Shown here: piece after piece, positions 29,357-35,042 of the stretch
Layout: the number at the start of each line of letters is the position of its first letter
Numbering within the stretch: position 1 is the stretch's first letter
Virus record (IMG/VR): IMGVR_UViG_3300032561_000071
Coordinates: 1-35,042 of that record
Source of the DNA: a virus
Direction: 5' to 3' (one strand)
DNA: 35,042 nt
Translations under genes and position numbers: made by a program
The notes under the pieces: generated by a model
Told to the model about the DNA's origin: nothing
What the model saw: the letters and a program-made list of their open reading frames with translations, nothing else
Databases searched by the model: none

Positions 29357-30366
29357 TATCCGGTCCTATACATGAACTTTGGAGACGCTACAGAAATGTC
29401 TTTCCCTATGTTTTCGGCTACCAATGATTGGCATAAGGCATTCCACTGAGAAGACACTCTATCCCAATTAAATCTAAAATCTGCATATGTTTTTACAAAA
29501 TTAAGATATGGCATCATATTATCATTTTGTAGACGATTAATAGTATCATCCAAGAGATTATAGAACAATCCAGCATGTTTGTTTTGATCATTATCCCATT
29601 GATATTGTAATGTCAACCCACCACTTGTATCAGTTAATCCTGCAAAATTAGGATGAACGCATACACAACCAGATGACATTGCCTCAATCAAGGATCTACT
29701 ATTACATTCCATCCAAATGGAAGGATATGCAAAAATATGTGCATTTGCTACATGCTGTCTTACAGTTTCGTTACTAGCAAATCCGTGGTAGTTAATTTGG
29801 GGATGATTTCGACAACGTTCAAATAATTCTTCGAATTGTGCATCAGCTTCTGACCATCCATAAATTGCATAGCTAGAAAATACATCTAAAATTATATTAG
29901 GATGTTTCTTCGCCAGTTCTTCAAATACTGGCACCAAGATGTTCAATCCTCTCTGAGGAGTGGAGGTATAGATTAAACGTATTTCTTTTTTTGGATCTGG
30001 TTTATTAATTGCTGGAAATGGATCAATTGCGGTATCGATTACACAGAATTGCTGAGTTTGGGGGACACCTAACAACATCTGATATGCGTTCATTTGCCAA
30101 TTACCACAATATACTATCTTATGAAACCTATTTCTGCTATTAGGATCCTGTAGATGTTTAGTTTCACTATCCATTGGTAGATCATGAACCCAATAAATTC
30201 TAAGCCTATCATCATGTAATTCTCGTACACGAGAAGGAATAATCTGAAATTTATCATGAAATTCCGGGTTTAATCTTGAAATAAGACCTTCTACCATTTG
30301 TTCAGTTCCGCCATGAGAATTCTTATTTAATTCATTACGGGACCAAAGTTTTGGATCAATGCTCAT
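29356..30366 (-). CDS. GT-B glycosyltransferase (GT4-like)
   Basis: The 336-residue protein has NSHGGTEQMVEGLISRL near the N-terminus, IYWVHDLP, YTSTPQRGLNILVPVFEEL, INYHGFASNETVRQHVANAH, and FAYPSIWMECNSRSLIEAMS with GCVCVHPNFAGL, the donor-binding region of GT4-type enzymes. Related enzymes occur in T4-superfamily phages. It may add the sugar made by the neighbouring genes to DNA, virion or host surface. Its start overlaps galE. Confidence 0.75.
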   Translation of the reverse strand: MSIDPKLWSRNELNKNSHGGTEQMVEGLISRLNPEFHDKFQIIPSRVRELHDDRLRIYWVHDLPMDSETKHLQDPNSRNRFHKIVYCGNWQMNAYQMLLGVPQTQQFCVIDTAIDPFPAINKPDPKKEIRLIYTSTPQRGLNILVPVFEELAKKHPNIILDVFSSYAIYGWSEADAQFEELFERCRNHPQINYHGFASNETVRQHVANAHIFAYPSIWMECNSRSLIEAMSSGCVCVHPNFAGLTDTSGGLTLQYQWDNDQNKHAGLFYNLLDDTINRLQNDNMMPYLNFVKTYADFRFNWDRVSSQWNALCQSLVAENIGKDISVASPKFMYRTG

Positions 30367-31342
30367 AATTTAATTCCTCGATATGTCTATAATGCGATTT
30401 AATAATATCGCTTAAATTGTGTTTGGGTCTATAATTCAATTGTGTGATGGTTTTAAACGTATCTGCTAAAAGATACGCAGGATCCCCAGAACGTTCTTCG
30501 CTTATCGAATAAGTTAAAGGAAAATGCTGCTGAAACATTTTTACAAGCTCTTTATTAGAGCTATGGCATGCATTACCATTTCCAACGTTAAATGTGTCGA
30601 AATATCCATATTCAGTGAGGATGATATGGTTGGCGGCAGCTATAAGAGTTCGACACACATCTTCTACATGTATGTAATCTCTAACACAGGTTCTGTCATA
30701 TGTATTATAATCAGATCCAAATATCTTGAATTCAGACTTATTTATAGAGGCCATAGACATTTTTGTCAATATATGAGGTTGATCAACATCCTGTCCTAAT
30801 TCCCCATATGAGCCTGCTACATTGAAAAACCTCATAGCCATAGCTCTGGCACCATATGCGGCACATACAGCCTCTAAGAGCTTCTCTCCGAACCATTTGG
30901 TCCATCCATAGGGGTTGATGGGATTTCCTGCTAAATCTTCTCTGATTAGATGTGATGTTCCAACATCACCATATACCGCAGCAGAAGAAGCAAAAACAAT
31001 AGGAGTTTTTTGATTTACTCCTTCTACGATACCAGTCAACATTTCAGTTAAATGTGAATTGTTGTTTTTAAAATATGTAAGAGGATTTGTCACAGATGGG
31101 CCAAGCAAACTATTGGCTCCTAAATGGAATATTACATCAACTTTATTTTGTTTAGCTTTCCAAAAGTTGATATTGCCATATCCTGTAGGCTTATTATTAT
31201 AAGCACGAGAAACATAATTAGAAATGATGTCCAAAGGCTTATTATCAATATCCAAAGCCACAACATTCCAACCAGATTCATGAAGAATTTTACAAAGAAT
31301 TCGGCCAATATATCCCCCTGCTCCGGTAACAATAGCTTTCAC
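30356..31342 (-). CDS. galE: UDP-glucose 4-epimerase-like NAD-dependent epimerase
   Basis: The start is GTG at 31342 with GGGGA upstream; the nearby ATG is in another frame. The 328-residue SDR protein has VTGAGGYIGR at 5-14 (NAD site), FASSAAVYGD near 117-126, PYGWTKWFGEKLL with the catalytic Tyr145 and Lys149, MRFFNVAGSYG and RDYIHVEDVCRT. This set is typical of GalE. It would interconvert UDP-hexoses for the adjacent glycosyltransferase. Confidence 0.8.
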   Translation of the reverse strand: MKAIVTGAGGYIGRILCKILHESGWNVVALDIDNKPLDIISNYVSRAYNNKPTGYGNINFWKAKQNKVDVIFHLGANSLLGPSVTNPLTYFKNNNSHLTEMLTGIVEGVNQKTPIVFASSAAVYGDVGTSHLIREDLAGNPINPYGWTKWFGEKLLEAVCAAYGARAMAMRFFNVAGSYGELGQDVDQPHILTKMSMASINKSEFKIFGSDYNTYDRTCVRDYIHVEDVCRTLIAAANHIILTEYGYFDTFNVGNGNACHSSNKELVKMFQQHFPLTYSISEERSGDPAYLLADTFKTITQLNYRPKHNLSDIIKSHYRHIEELNYEH

Positions 31343-31500
31343 AATTCATCCCCAATTTCTATTTCTTCAACATATTTTCGCCCGATATCTAAGCATAACG
31401 ACAAGACTGCCATTGCACTTATTCTGGACGCTAGATTTACAACTAACCATACCGCTATTTTAGCTTTAATATGTTCCCATTTGGTCAACGGTTGTATCAT
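31339..31500 (-). CDS. 53-residue protein with one hydrophobic segment
   Basis: MIQPLTKWEHIKAKIAVWLV continues with VNLASRISAMAVLSLCLDIG and ends GDEL. It overlaps the stop of the glutaredoxin gene (ATGA) and the GTG start of galE, so it is probably translated. Likely membrane-associated. Not recognised. Confidence 0.5.
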   Translation of the reverse strand: MIQPLTKWEHIKAKIAVWLVVNLASRISAMAVLSLCLDIGRKYVEEIEIGDEL

Positions 31501-31952
31501 ATACTCTCACTTATCGTATAAGAAATAACATTTGAATAATTCAGATTAAATTTTCCATGTTTACCAGACACTACCACGATATCTTTATCTAATGGATCTA
31601 ATGATATAAATGTAAGCATATCTTGTTCACTGTGTAAACCAGTGTTATATTCAACCGATAATGGAGAATAATTTGTCATATCATGAAAAAATAATGATTT
31701 ATATTGATCATCCATTTCTGAAATATATTCAACTAAAGAATCATACCCGCCTATAGGTCTATAGTAAGAATCTTCGTATATAACCCAAATTTGAGGAACA
31801 GTCTTAGCATCTGGTGCTAATTCTAAAAGCTCTTCTTTGGTATAGTCCTCTCCAAGATTCATATATGTAAATTCAAAATTCTTATTAGTGAGAACTTCTT
31901 TTGCTTTATCACAAAATTGACAATTATTTTTTCCATAAACGATGAAACGCAT
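31497..31952 (-). CDS. glutaredoxin with C-terminal extension
   Basis: The ATG at 31952 has GGAG six bases upstream. Residues 1-80 are a glutaredoxin: FIVYGKNNCQFCDKAKEVL (Cys11, Cys14), TVPQIWV with the cis-Pro, and IGGYDSLVEY. T4-like phages carry glutaredoxins to reduce ribonucleotide reductase. A further 70 residues (FFHDMTNYSPLSVEYNTG, LDKDIVVVSGKHGKFNLNY) are not part of the known fold and could be a separate domain. Confidence 0.8.
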   Translation of the reverse strand: MRFIVYGKNNCQFCDKAKEVLTNKNFEFTYMNLGEDYTKEELLELAPDAKTVPQIWVIYEDSYYRPIGGYDSLVEYISEMDDQYKSLFFHDMTNYSPLSVEYNTGLHSEQDMLTFISLDPLDKDIVVVSGKHGKFNLNYSNVISYTISESI

Positions 31953-31953
31953 A

Positions 31954-32133
31954 TTATCTCCAAGAAATTTTATTAATAGAAATCCTAGCATCAGGATATA
32001 GACGATCTAGGTAACTTTGGACGGCAAATTCTGATTCAGCCCCATGCAAATGGACCACACTGGATCCCTGTTGCTGACGACGATTACGAACATTATTCTT
32101 AGAATAATAAAAATCGACCATAAAGTTTGCCAT
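31954..32133 (-). CDS. 59-residue conserved phage protein
   Basis: MANFMVDFYYSKNNVRNRRQ, QGSSVVHLHGAESEFAVQSY and LDRLYPDARISINKISWR. AAGGAG precedes the ATG but sits in a 5-bp hairpin. The SEFAVQSYLxxxYPDARI end is one I associate with small phage proteins of unknown role. Confidence 0.55.
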   Translation of the reverse strand: MANFMVDFYYSKNNVRNRRQQQGSSVVHLHGAESEFAVQSYLDRLYPDARISINKISWR

Positions 32134-32141
32134 GGAATTGT

Positions 32142-32156
32142 CTCCTTATTTAGGAG
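32142..32156 (-). promoter_or_regulatory. hairpin holding the ribosome-binding site of the 59-residue gene
   Basis: CTCCT and AGGAG pair around AAATA on the minus strand, right after the promoter. AGGAG is the ribosome-binding site, so the 5' end of the transcript could hide it. Confidence 0.45.
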
Positions 32157-32184
32157 TTATATTCCAATTTTACTCAGATGTCAA
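32156..32184 (-). promoter_or_regulatory. sigma70-type promoter
   Basis: TTGACA (32184-32179), 17 bases, TATAAC (32161-32156), 22 bases before the 59-residue gene. The -35 is within the last codons of the exonuclease gene. Confidence 0.65.
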
Positions 32185-32835
32185 GCTATAATATGCGTCA
32201 ACTCTTTCATGTGCGACTGTAACCCAATCGGATACATTTTCAATAAAAACAGATGGACCATCGCCATTTTCGTTAGCAATGATAATCACAACTTGATCAA
32301 TGGATATCCCAGTTAGTTCTTTAAATGCGATAGCATAGATCGTAGATTGGATAAAATAATCTTCTATCCATTCTTTCTTTTTCTCGTTGGTGCTGGTTTT
32401 ATAGTCTATAATCGATCTTTTGCCCTTAAATTTGGCAATTAAATCAGATCTTCCGGCTATTCGAAGTGTATCTGAATATAATGGAACTTCTATCCCTACA
32501 ATATTTCTAACATTTTTTAATAGAATAGGTCTTATTTGGCCAAATAGAGCTAATGCCAAACTATTTTCCCGTCTAGGATCTATTTTTTCTCCCATGACAA
32601 ATCGTTCGGCCAAACTATGTAATTCATTTCCTCGCATTGCAGCGGCCCTAGTGATTCTATCAGCTTCTGCATCTCCAATTTTAAGTCTCCATTTTATTAG
32701 ATGGTCTTTATCGGATGTTTTACCTAATACCGTAGTCACTGATGGATATTTTTTACCATCTGGTGTGATATAATATCTACCTGTTGGTAGAGTTTCACAT
32801 TCTAAATCTTCAAATTTCATTAATTCAAGTGACAT
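32170..32835 (-). CDS. PD-(D/E)XK exonuclease (RecB/Cas4/MGME1-like)
   Basis: The 221-residue protein has YPSVTTVLGKTSDKDHLIKW, RGNELHSLAERFV (motif with His), IAGRSDLIAKFKGKRSIID (catalytic Asp) and DYKTSTNEK (D/E-x-K), then FIQSTIYAIAFKELTG with the conserved Gln. This is the PD-(D/E)XK layout of phage and mitochondrial MGME1-type single-strand exonucleases. Probable role in DNA processing or recombination. The ATG at 32835 lacks a strong ribosome-binding site; an ATG five codons later is possible. Confidence 0.75.
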   Translation of the reverse strand: MSLELMKFEDLECETLPTGRYYITPDGKKYPSVTTVLGKTSDKDHLIKWRLKIGDAEADRITRAAAMRGNELHSLAERFVMGEKIDPRRENSLALALFGQIRPILLKNVRNIVGIEVPLYSDTLRIAGRSDLIAKFKGKRSIIDYKTSTNEKKKEWIEDYFIQSTIYAIAFKELTGISIDQVVIIIANENGDGPSVFIENVSDWVTVAHERVDAYYSLTSE

Positions 32836-32842
32836 AATTTAT

Positions 32843-33160
32843 TCAATCTGTAGTAGCTTTGATACCAAATTTTTTCTGTTTAGCCTTTACGACTTCTCGA
32901 ATTTTTGTTTGCTTAATACCTTTATCACCATATGTATCTGCCATTTTAGAAGTAGGATTGGCTCTAGCTATTCTTCCCATCATATCATTAAATCCGGCAT
33001 CTGGTTTGATACTATCGCCAGTTCCGCTTATGATAGCACATCCAGTTACCATTTGTTTTATATGAGGATTGTCGGCCAAATAAGATTCACGAGCGGAAAT
33101 ACCCATATAATCTTCCCATTCTTCATCAGTTTCAGTATTTTTAAATCTGTAAATAGGCAT
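32843..33160 (-). CDS. conserved phage protein with FmdB-like N-terminus
   Basis: The ATG at 33160 overlaps the upstream stop (TAATG). The 105-residue protein begins MPIYRFKNTETDEEWEDYMG and ISARESYLADNPHIKQM. This beginning resembles FmdB-type zinc ribbons without the cysteines and is frequent in T4-superfamily phages. The rest (GFNDMMGRIARANPTSKM, VVKAKQKKFGI) is basic. Function unknown; some such proteins are structural. Confidence 0.6.
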   Translation of the reverse strand: MPIYRFKNTETDEEWEDYMGISARESYLADNPHIKQMVTGCAIISGTGDSIKPDAGFNDMMGRIARANPTSKMADTYGDKGIKQTKIREVVKAKQKKFGIKATTD

Positions 33161-33627
33161 TAATCCCACAATCCTCTATAATATTTGCCAAATAATATCA
33201 ATCCATTAGCTATACGTTTATCATATTCTAATGCAGATTCTTTATCATACCAATATTTAGGCTTGTTTGGATCCACTTGGTCATTTATATGCATTTCTGA
33301 ATATTTTGGTTTATCAGCTTTAGGGGTGAAAACTAATGTCATATTATCACTATGATGATGAAAATCTTCTGGCTTTAAAATTTGAGCAAATGCCCAAATC
33401 ATTTCATCCAAAGCCCAATTCCATCTATCATGTACAGTTTCATCGTTATCAAAACCTGAATTATGATTCCTTAATTCTTCTGGTACATCTTCGTTATCTA
33501 CAATACATGAACCATGCTTATTCTTTTTTAATTTGATGAGAGCGGGATGAATAATTCGTGCTAACGTGTAGTCAAGATTCCACACATCTTTACGAGATAT
33601 CTTGACTACACGATTAGTTACTTTCAT
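33160..33627 (-). CDS. conserved phage protein (DVWNLDYTLARII type)
   Basis: The 155-residue protein has VWNLDYTLARIIHPALIKLK, VDNEDVPEELRN, DRWNWALDEMIWAFAQIL and ALEYDKRIANGLILFGKYY. This pattern (VWxxDxTLAxIIxPxL, DxEDVPE, WxWxLDEMIWAF) recurs in large phages of many hosts; no function is known to me. Confidence 0.65.
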   Translation of the reverse strand: MKVTNRVVKISRKDVWNLDYTLARIIHPALIKLKKNKHGSCIVDNEDVPEELRNHNSGFDNDETVHDRWNWALDEMIWAFAQILKPEDFHHHSDNMTLVFTPKADKPKYSEMHINDQVDPNKPKYWYDKESALEYDKRIANGLILFGKYYRGLWD

Positions 33628-33638
33628 AATTTTACTTT

Positions 33639-34076
33639 CTAGTGTCTAACAACATGATCGGCGGCGTGAGTAGCGGCCCATGCCAGAGGTTTAATTTGTG
33701 CATCTATACCCAGACAGCCCTTAACCCAACCAAGAGCTTCTTTAACAGCCACATTAGACTTATGCTTTGGATTTGGATTGATATCAAGATGGACCGACAT
33801 ATGCCTACCACCTAGGACTTCCAGAATATCAGTTGCGGCATCTACTGCAAACTGAACCTCTGTCAGTAGTCGTTGCTTTAGATTGCCATAATCTTCTAGG
33901 TCTACTGTATGATGAAAAATTTGGCATCCATGTCGAGAATCTTTATGTAGAATAATAACAGTTGAATACTTTGCCATCCACTTTTTATTTTTCTTATAAC
34001 GAATACTATCTGCGCCAACATACACAGAAGAACTTTGTGATGAGTTCATGATAGCTTTTTTGGCATCTTCAAACAT
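33639..34076 (-). CDS. DUF458/YkuK-like RNase H-fold protein
   Basis: The ATG at 34076 (MFEDAKKAIMNSSQSSS) has AGGAAG upstream; the longer frame would use TTG. The 145-residue protein has SVYVGADSIRYKKNKKWMAK (first acidic residue), STVIILHKD, HHTVDLEDYGNLKQRLL, VHLDINPNPKHKSNVAV and CLGIDAQIKPLAWAATHAAD, the plan of the DUF458 RNase H-related family. Nucleolytic activity is possible but unproven. Confidence 0.7.
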   Translation of the reverse strand: MFEDAKKAIMNSSQSSSVYVGADSIRYKKNKKWMAKYSTVIILHKDSRHGCQIFHHTVDLEDYGNLKQRLLTEVQFAVDAATDILEVLGGRHMSVHLDINPNPKHKSNVAVKEALGWVKGCLGIDAQIKPLAWAATHAADHVVRH

Positions 34077-34111
34077 ATTACTTCCTTTCAAAACATTAAG
34101 TAATGTTGCCT

Positions 34112-34140
34112 TCTATATAGACTTGATATTACTATGTCAA
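34112..34140 (-). promoter_or_regulatory. sigma70-type promoter
   Basis: TTGACA (34140-34135), 17 bases, TATAGA (34117-34112), 36 bases before the DUF458 gene and just after the tRNA-Trp gene. Confidence 0.65.
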
Positions 34141-34149
34141 GGAAAATAT

Positions 34150-34227
34150 TGGCGAATGCGCTGGGATTCGAACCCAGATTTTCAGTTTTGGAGACTGACG
34201 TGTTAAACCATTGATCACTACGCAAAC
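34150..34227 (-). tRNA. tRNA-Trp (anticodon CCA)
   Basis: The minus strand folds as a tRNA: T arm CTGGG-TTCGAAT-CCCAG, anticodon arm TCAGT-CTCCAAA-ACTGA with anticodon CCA, D arm closed by GTG/CAC, and an encoded CCA end. The acceptor stem GTTTGCG/CGCATTC has two adjacent T-T mismatches at positions 2-71 and 3-70, where GAATGCG would be expected. Confidence 0.75.
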
Positions 34228-34233
34228 GTGAGG

Positions 34234-34260
34234 GCAAGGTTTTTTAAAGAAAAACCCTGC
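34234..34260 (-). terminator. hairpin upstream of tRNA-Trp
   Basis: GCAGGGTTTTT and AAAAACCTTGC pair on the minus strand over 11 positions (one G-T) around a 5-base loop, between the 67-residue gene and the tRNA. It may be a terminator without U-tract or a processing signal. The rest of 34261-34310 shows no gene. Confidence 0.4.
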
Positions 34261-34310
34261 AAGAAAACTTAATCTCTGTATTATACCAGAGCAGCTCTGA
34301 TGCATGCTAC

Positions 34311-34514
34311 CTATTGTCCGAGATTAACGACATTTTGGTTCTTAATAACTAAATCATTTTTAGTTGCATAATCTATAACATCTGAATAATAAAATATTAT
34401 TCCGCCGCCATCCCGTGGTTTGGTATTCGGTAAAGCTTTAAGAAAGCTAAATGTTTGCGGATAGAAATATTTACTACTATCGAATATATCATCTATTATT
34501 TCTTGATCGGTCAT
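34311..34514 (-). CDS. small phage protein of unknown function
   Basis: The ATG at 34514 has AGGT upstream. The 67-residue protein reads MTDQEIIDDIFDSSKYFYPQ and GGGIIFYYSDVIDYATKNDL. Not recognised. Confidence 0.5.
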   Translation of the reverse strand: MTDQEIIDDIFDSSKYFYPQTFSFLKALPNTKPRDGGGIIFYYSDVIDYATKNDLVIKNQNVVNLGQ

Positions 34515-34521
34515 ATGCAAC

Positions 34522-34680
34522 CTAATTAAAATTATTTATAATTTCTATTATTTCTTTATATTGATGCAGTGAGTTTGCCGATGTGCCTGCCAATATTACG
34601 ACTAGTAATTCTAAATGTTCTCTAGGCATCGTTTTAATATGTTCTATATATTCGTTAAAATCTGGACGATCATGTGACAT
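34522..34680 (-). CDS. 52-residue phage protein of unknown function
   Basis: The ATG at 34680 follows GAGGG. MSHDRPDFNEYIEHIKTMPR, then EHLELLVVILAGTSANSLHQ; helical, not recognised. It ends seven bases before the next start. Confidence 0.5.
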   Translation of the reverse strand: MSHDRPDFNEYIEHIKTMPREHLELLVVILAGTSANSLHQYKEIIEIINNFN

Positions 34681-34725
34681 ATTTAATCCCTCATAAAATA
34701 CTAGCATATGAAACGTATATACAAT

Positions 34726-34801
34726 TGGTCGGGAAGACAGGGATCGAACCTGCGACCTGATGCTCCCAAAGCACCCGCTCTACCACCTGAGCTACTTCCC
34801 G
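34726..34801 (-). tRNA. tRNA-Pro (anticodon TGG)
   Basis: A full cloverleaf: acceptor CGGGAAG/CTTCCCG, D arm GCTC/GAGC, anticodon arm GGTGC-TTTGGGA-GCATC with anticodon TGG, T arm GCAGG-TTCGATC-CCTGT, and an encoded CCA. All stems pair with at most one G-T. Confidence 0.92.
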
Positions 34802-34820
34802 ATATTCTTTATTTAGTTTT

Positions 34821-34860
34821 AGGCGGGAGTGACGATTCTTCACCCGCTCTACCATCTTAC
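34821..34860 (-). pseudogene. tRNA fragment
   Basis: Plus-strand CACCCGCTCTACCA at 34841-34854 is identical over 14 bases to the D-arm/anticodon-stem part of tRNA-Pro (34772-34785). A small hairpin (GTGA with TCAC, 7-base loop) takes the place of an anticodon arm, but no T arm or acceptor can be found. It looks like a decayed tRNA copy. Confidence 0.5.
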
Positions 34861-34945
34861 TGTCAAGCCTTCTATATGACTATTTTTGGCCTTTGTGATT
34901 GGTGTGCTATTTATTGATCGTTTAACTACACTACTAAAACAATAT

Positions 34946-35027
34946 TGGCACCCTAGGTAGGATTCGAACCCACATGTTAGTTCCAGTTACCTTTCGCTCC
35001 GTTCGTAGCGGAGGGGGATACTAGGGC
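34946..35027 (-). tRNA. tRNA-like gene with abnormal D arm, perhaps Arg (ACG)
   Basis: The 3' half is normal: T arm GTGGG-TTCGAAT-CCTAC, acceptor GCCCTAG/CTAGGGT, encoded CCA, and T8-A9 after the 5' acceptor strand. The middle is odd. CTCCG-CTACGAA-CGGAG has the shape of an anticodon arm (anticodon ACG), but only seven bases precede it, so no D arm fits, and 23 bases follow before the T arm. It may be a tRNA with a small insertion, a degenerate gene, or a minimal tRNA. Confidence 0.5.
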
Positions 35028-35042
35028 ATTAATTGGTTGCGG

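Noticed and set aside
34708-34917. Plus-strand frame reading GRQGSNLRPDAPKAPALP
   Set aside because: It is antisense to tRNA-Pro; such QGSNLRP peptides are a known artefact of translating tRNA complements.
1-35042. CRISPR arrays, insertion sequences, integrase or attachment sites
   Set aside because: No evenly spaced repeats, transposase or integrase sequences were seen; the tRNA genes show no flanking duplication that would mark an attachment site.

Overview
The window is a gene-dense, AT-rich stretch of a contractile-tailed phage genome of the T4 superfamily. The evidence is a set of recognisable virion genes: homologues of T4 gp26, tail tube, gp4, gp48, gp53, gp27 and a split gp5 spike. 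There are also phage-type accessory genes and tRNA genes with encoded CCA ends. The host is probably an alphaproteobacterium. This is an inference from the style of several small proteins (for example the QAFARHRI protein near 12 kb and the DCDG/GGGVKCTKC protein near 29.3 kb) and from a foreign-looking GC-rich patch at about 12.1-12.4 kb. I could not run a search to confirm it.

Layout. 1-2.6 kb (minus) carries gp26, its likely frameshift extension, a tail-tube-like protein, a conserved virion-cluster protein and the head-completion nuclease gp4. Two late-type promoters fire divergently from about 2.65 kb. 2.7-8.3 kb (plus) is the baseplate and hub operon: gp48, gp53, gp27, then a spike split into two polypeptides, one with a lysozyme domain and one with a beta-helix plus an M15 peptidase. 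Everything from 8.3 kb to the right edge is on the minus strand. 8.3-13.9 kb holds small exported and membrane proteins, an outer-membrane beta-barrel, a nucleotidyltransferase, a foreign-looking block, a 3'-5' exoribonuclease and a SpeD-like pyruvoyl decarboxylase homologue. 14.0-21.6 kb contains an NAD-salvage island: nicotinamide phosphoribosyltransferase (nadV) split in two by a GIY-YIG endonuclease gene, a macro-domain protein, a MazG-like pyrophosphohydrolase and a bifunctional NMN adenylyltransferase/Nudix (nadM). 21.6-24.6 kb holds lipoproteins, an SPFH/band-7 lipoprotein with three small membrane proteins, and DUF932. 24.6-27.1 kb is conserved phage proteins of unknown function. 27.2-31.3 kb is a sugar module: HAD, GmhA, HddA, glycosyltransferase and GalE. 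31.3-34.1 kb holds glutaredoxin, a PD-(D/E)XK exonuclease and a DUF458 protein. 34.1-35.0 kb has tRNA-Trp, tRNA-Pro, a tRNA-like gene of odd shape and a tRNA fragment.

How the genes may work together. NadV plus NadM make the known two-step route nicotinamide to NMN to NAD+, which phages use to refill NAD+ after NAD+-depleting host defences. The two genes, 4.2 kb apart, share a nearly identical two-hairpin 5' leader: first a hairpin with an AYAGA loop, then a 6-bp hairpin that puts the Shine-Dalgarno sequence in a GGAGT loop. Base pairs in the second stem covary between the two copies. This looks like a shared regulatory RNA and is the most interesting signal in the window. A second candidate RNA switch is a perfect 15-bp stem that buries the ribosome-binding site of the speD-like gene and has a late-promoter-like sequence in its loop. 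Apparent host-type promoters (TTGACA/T, 16-17 nt, then a TATAAT-like box) mark several minus-strand operons on the right side.
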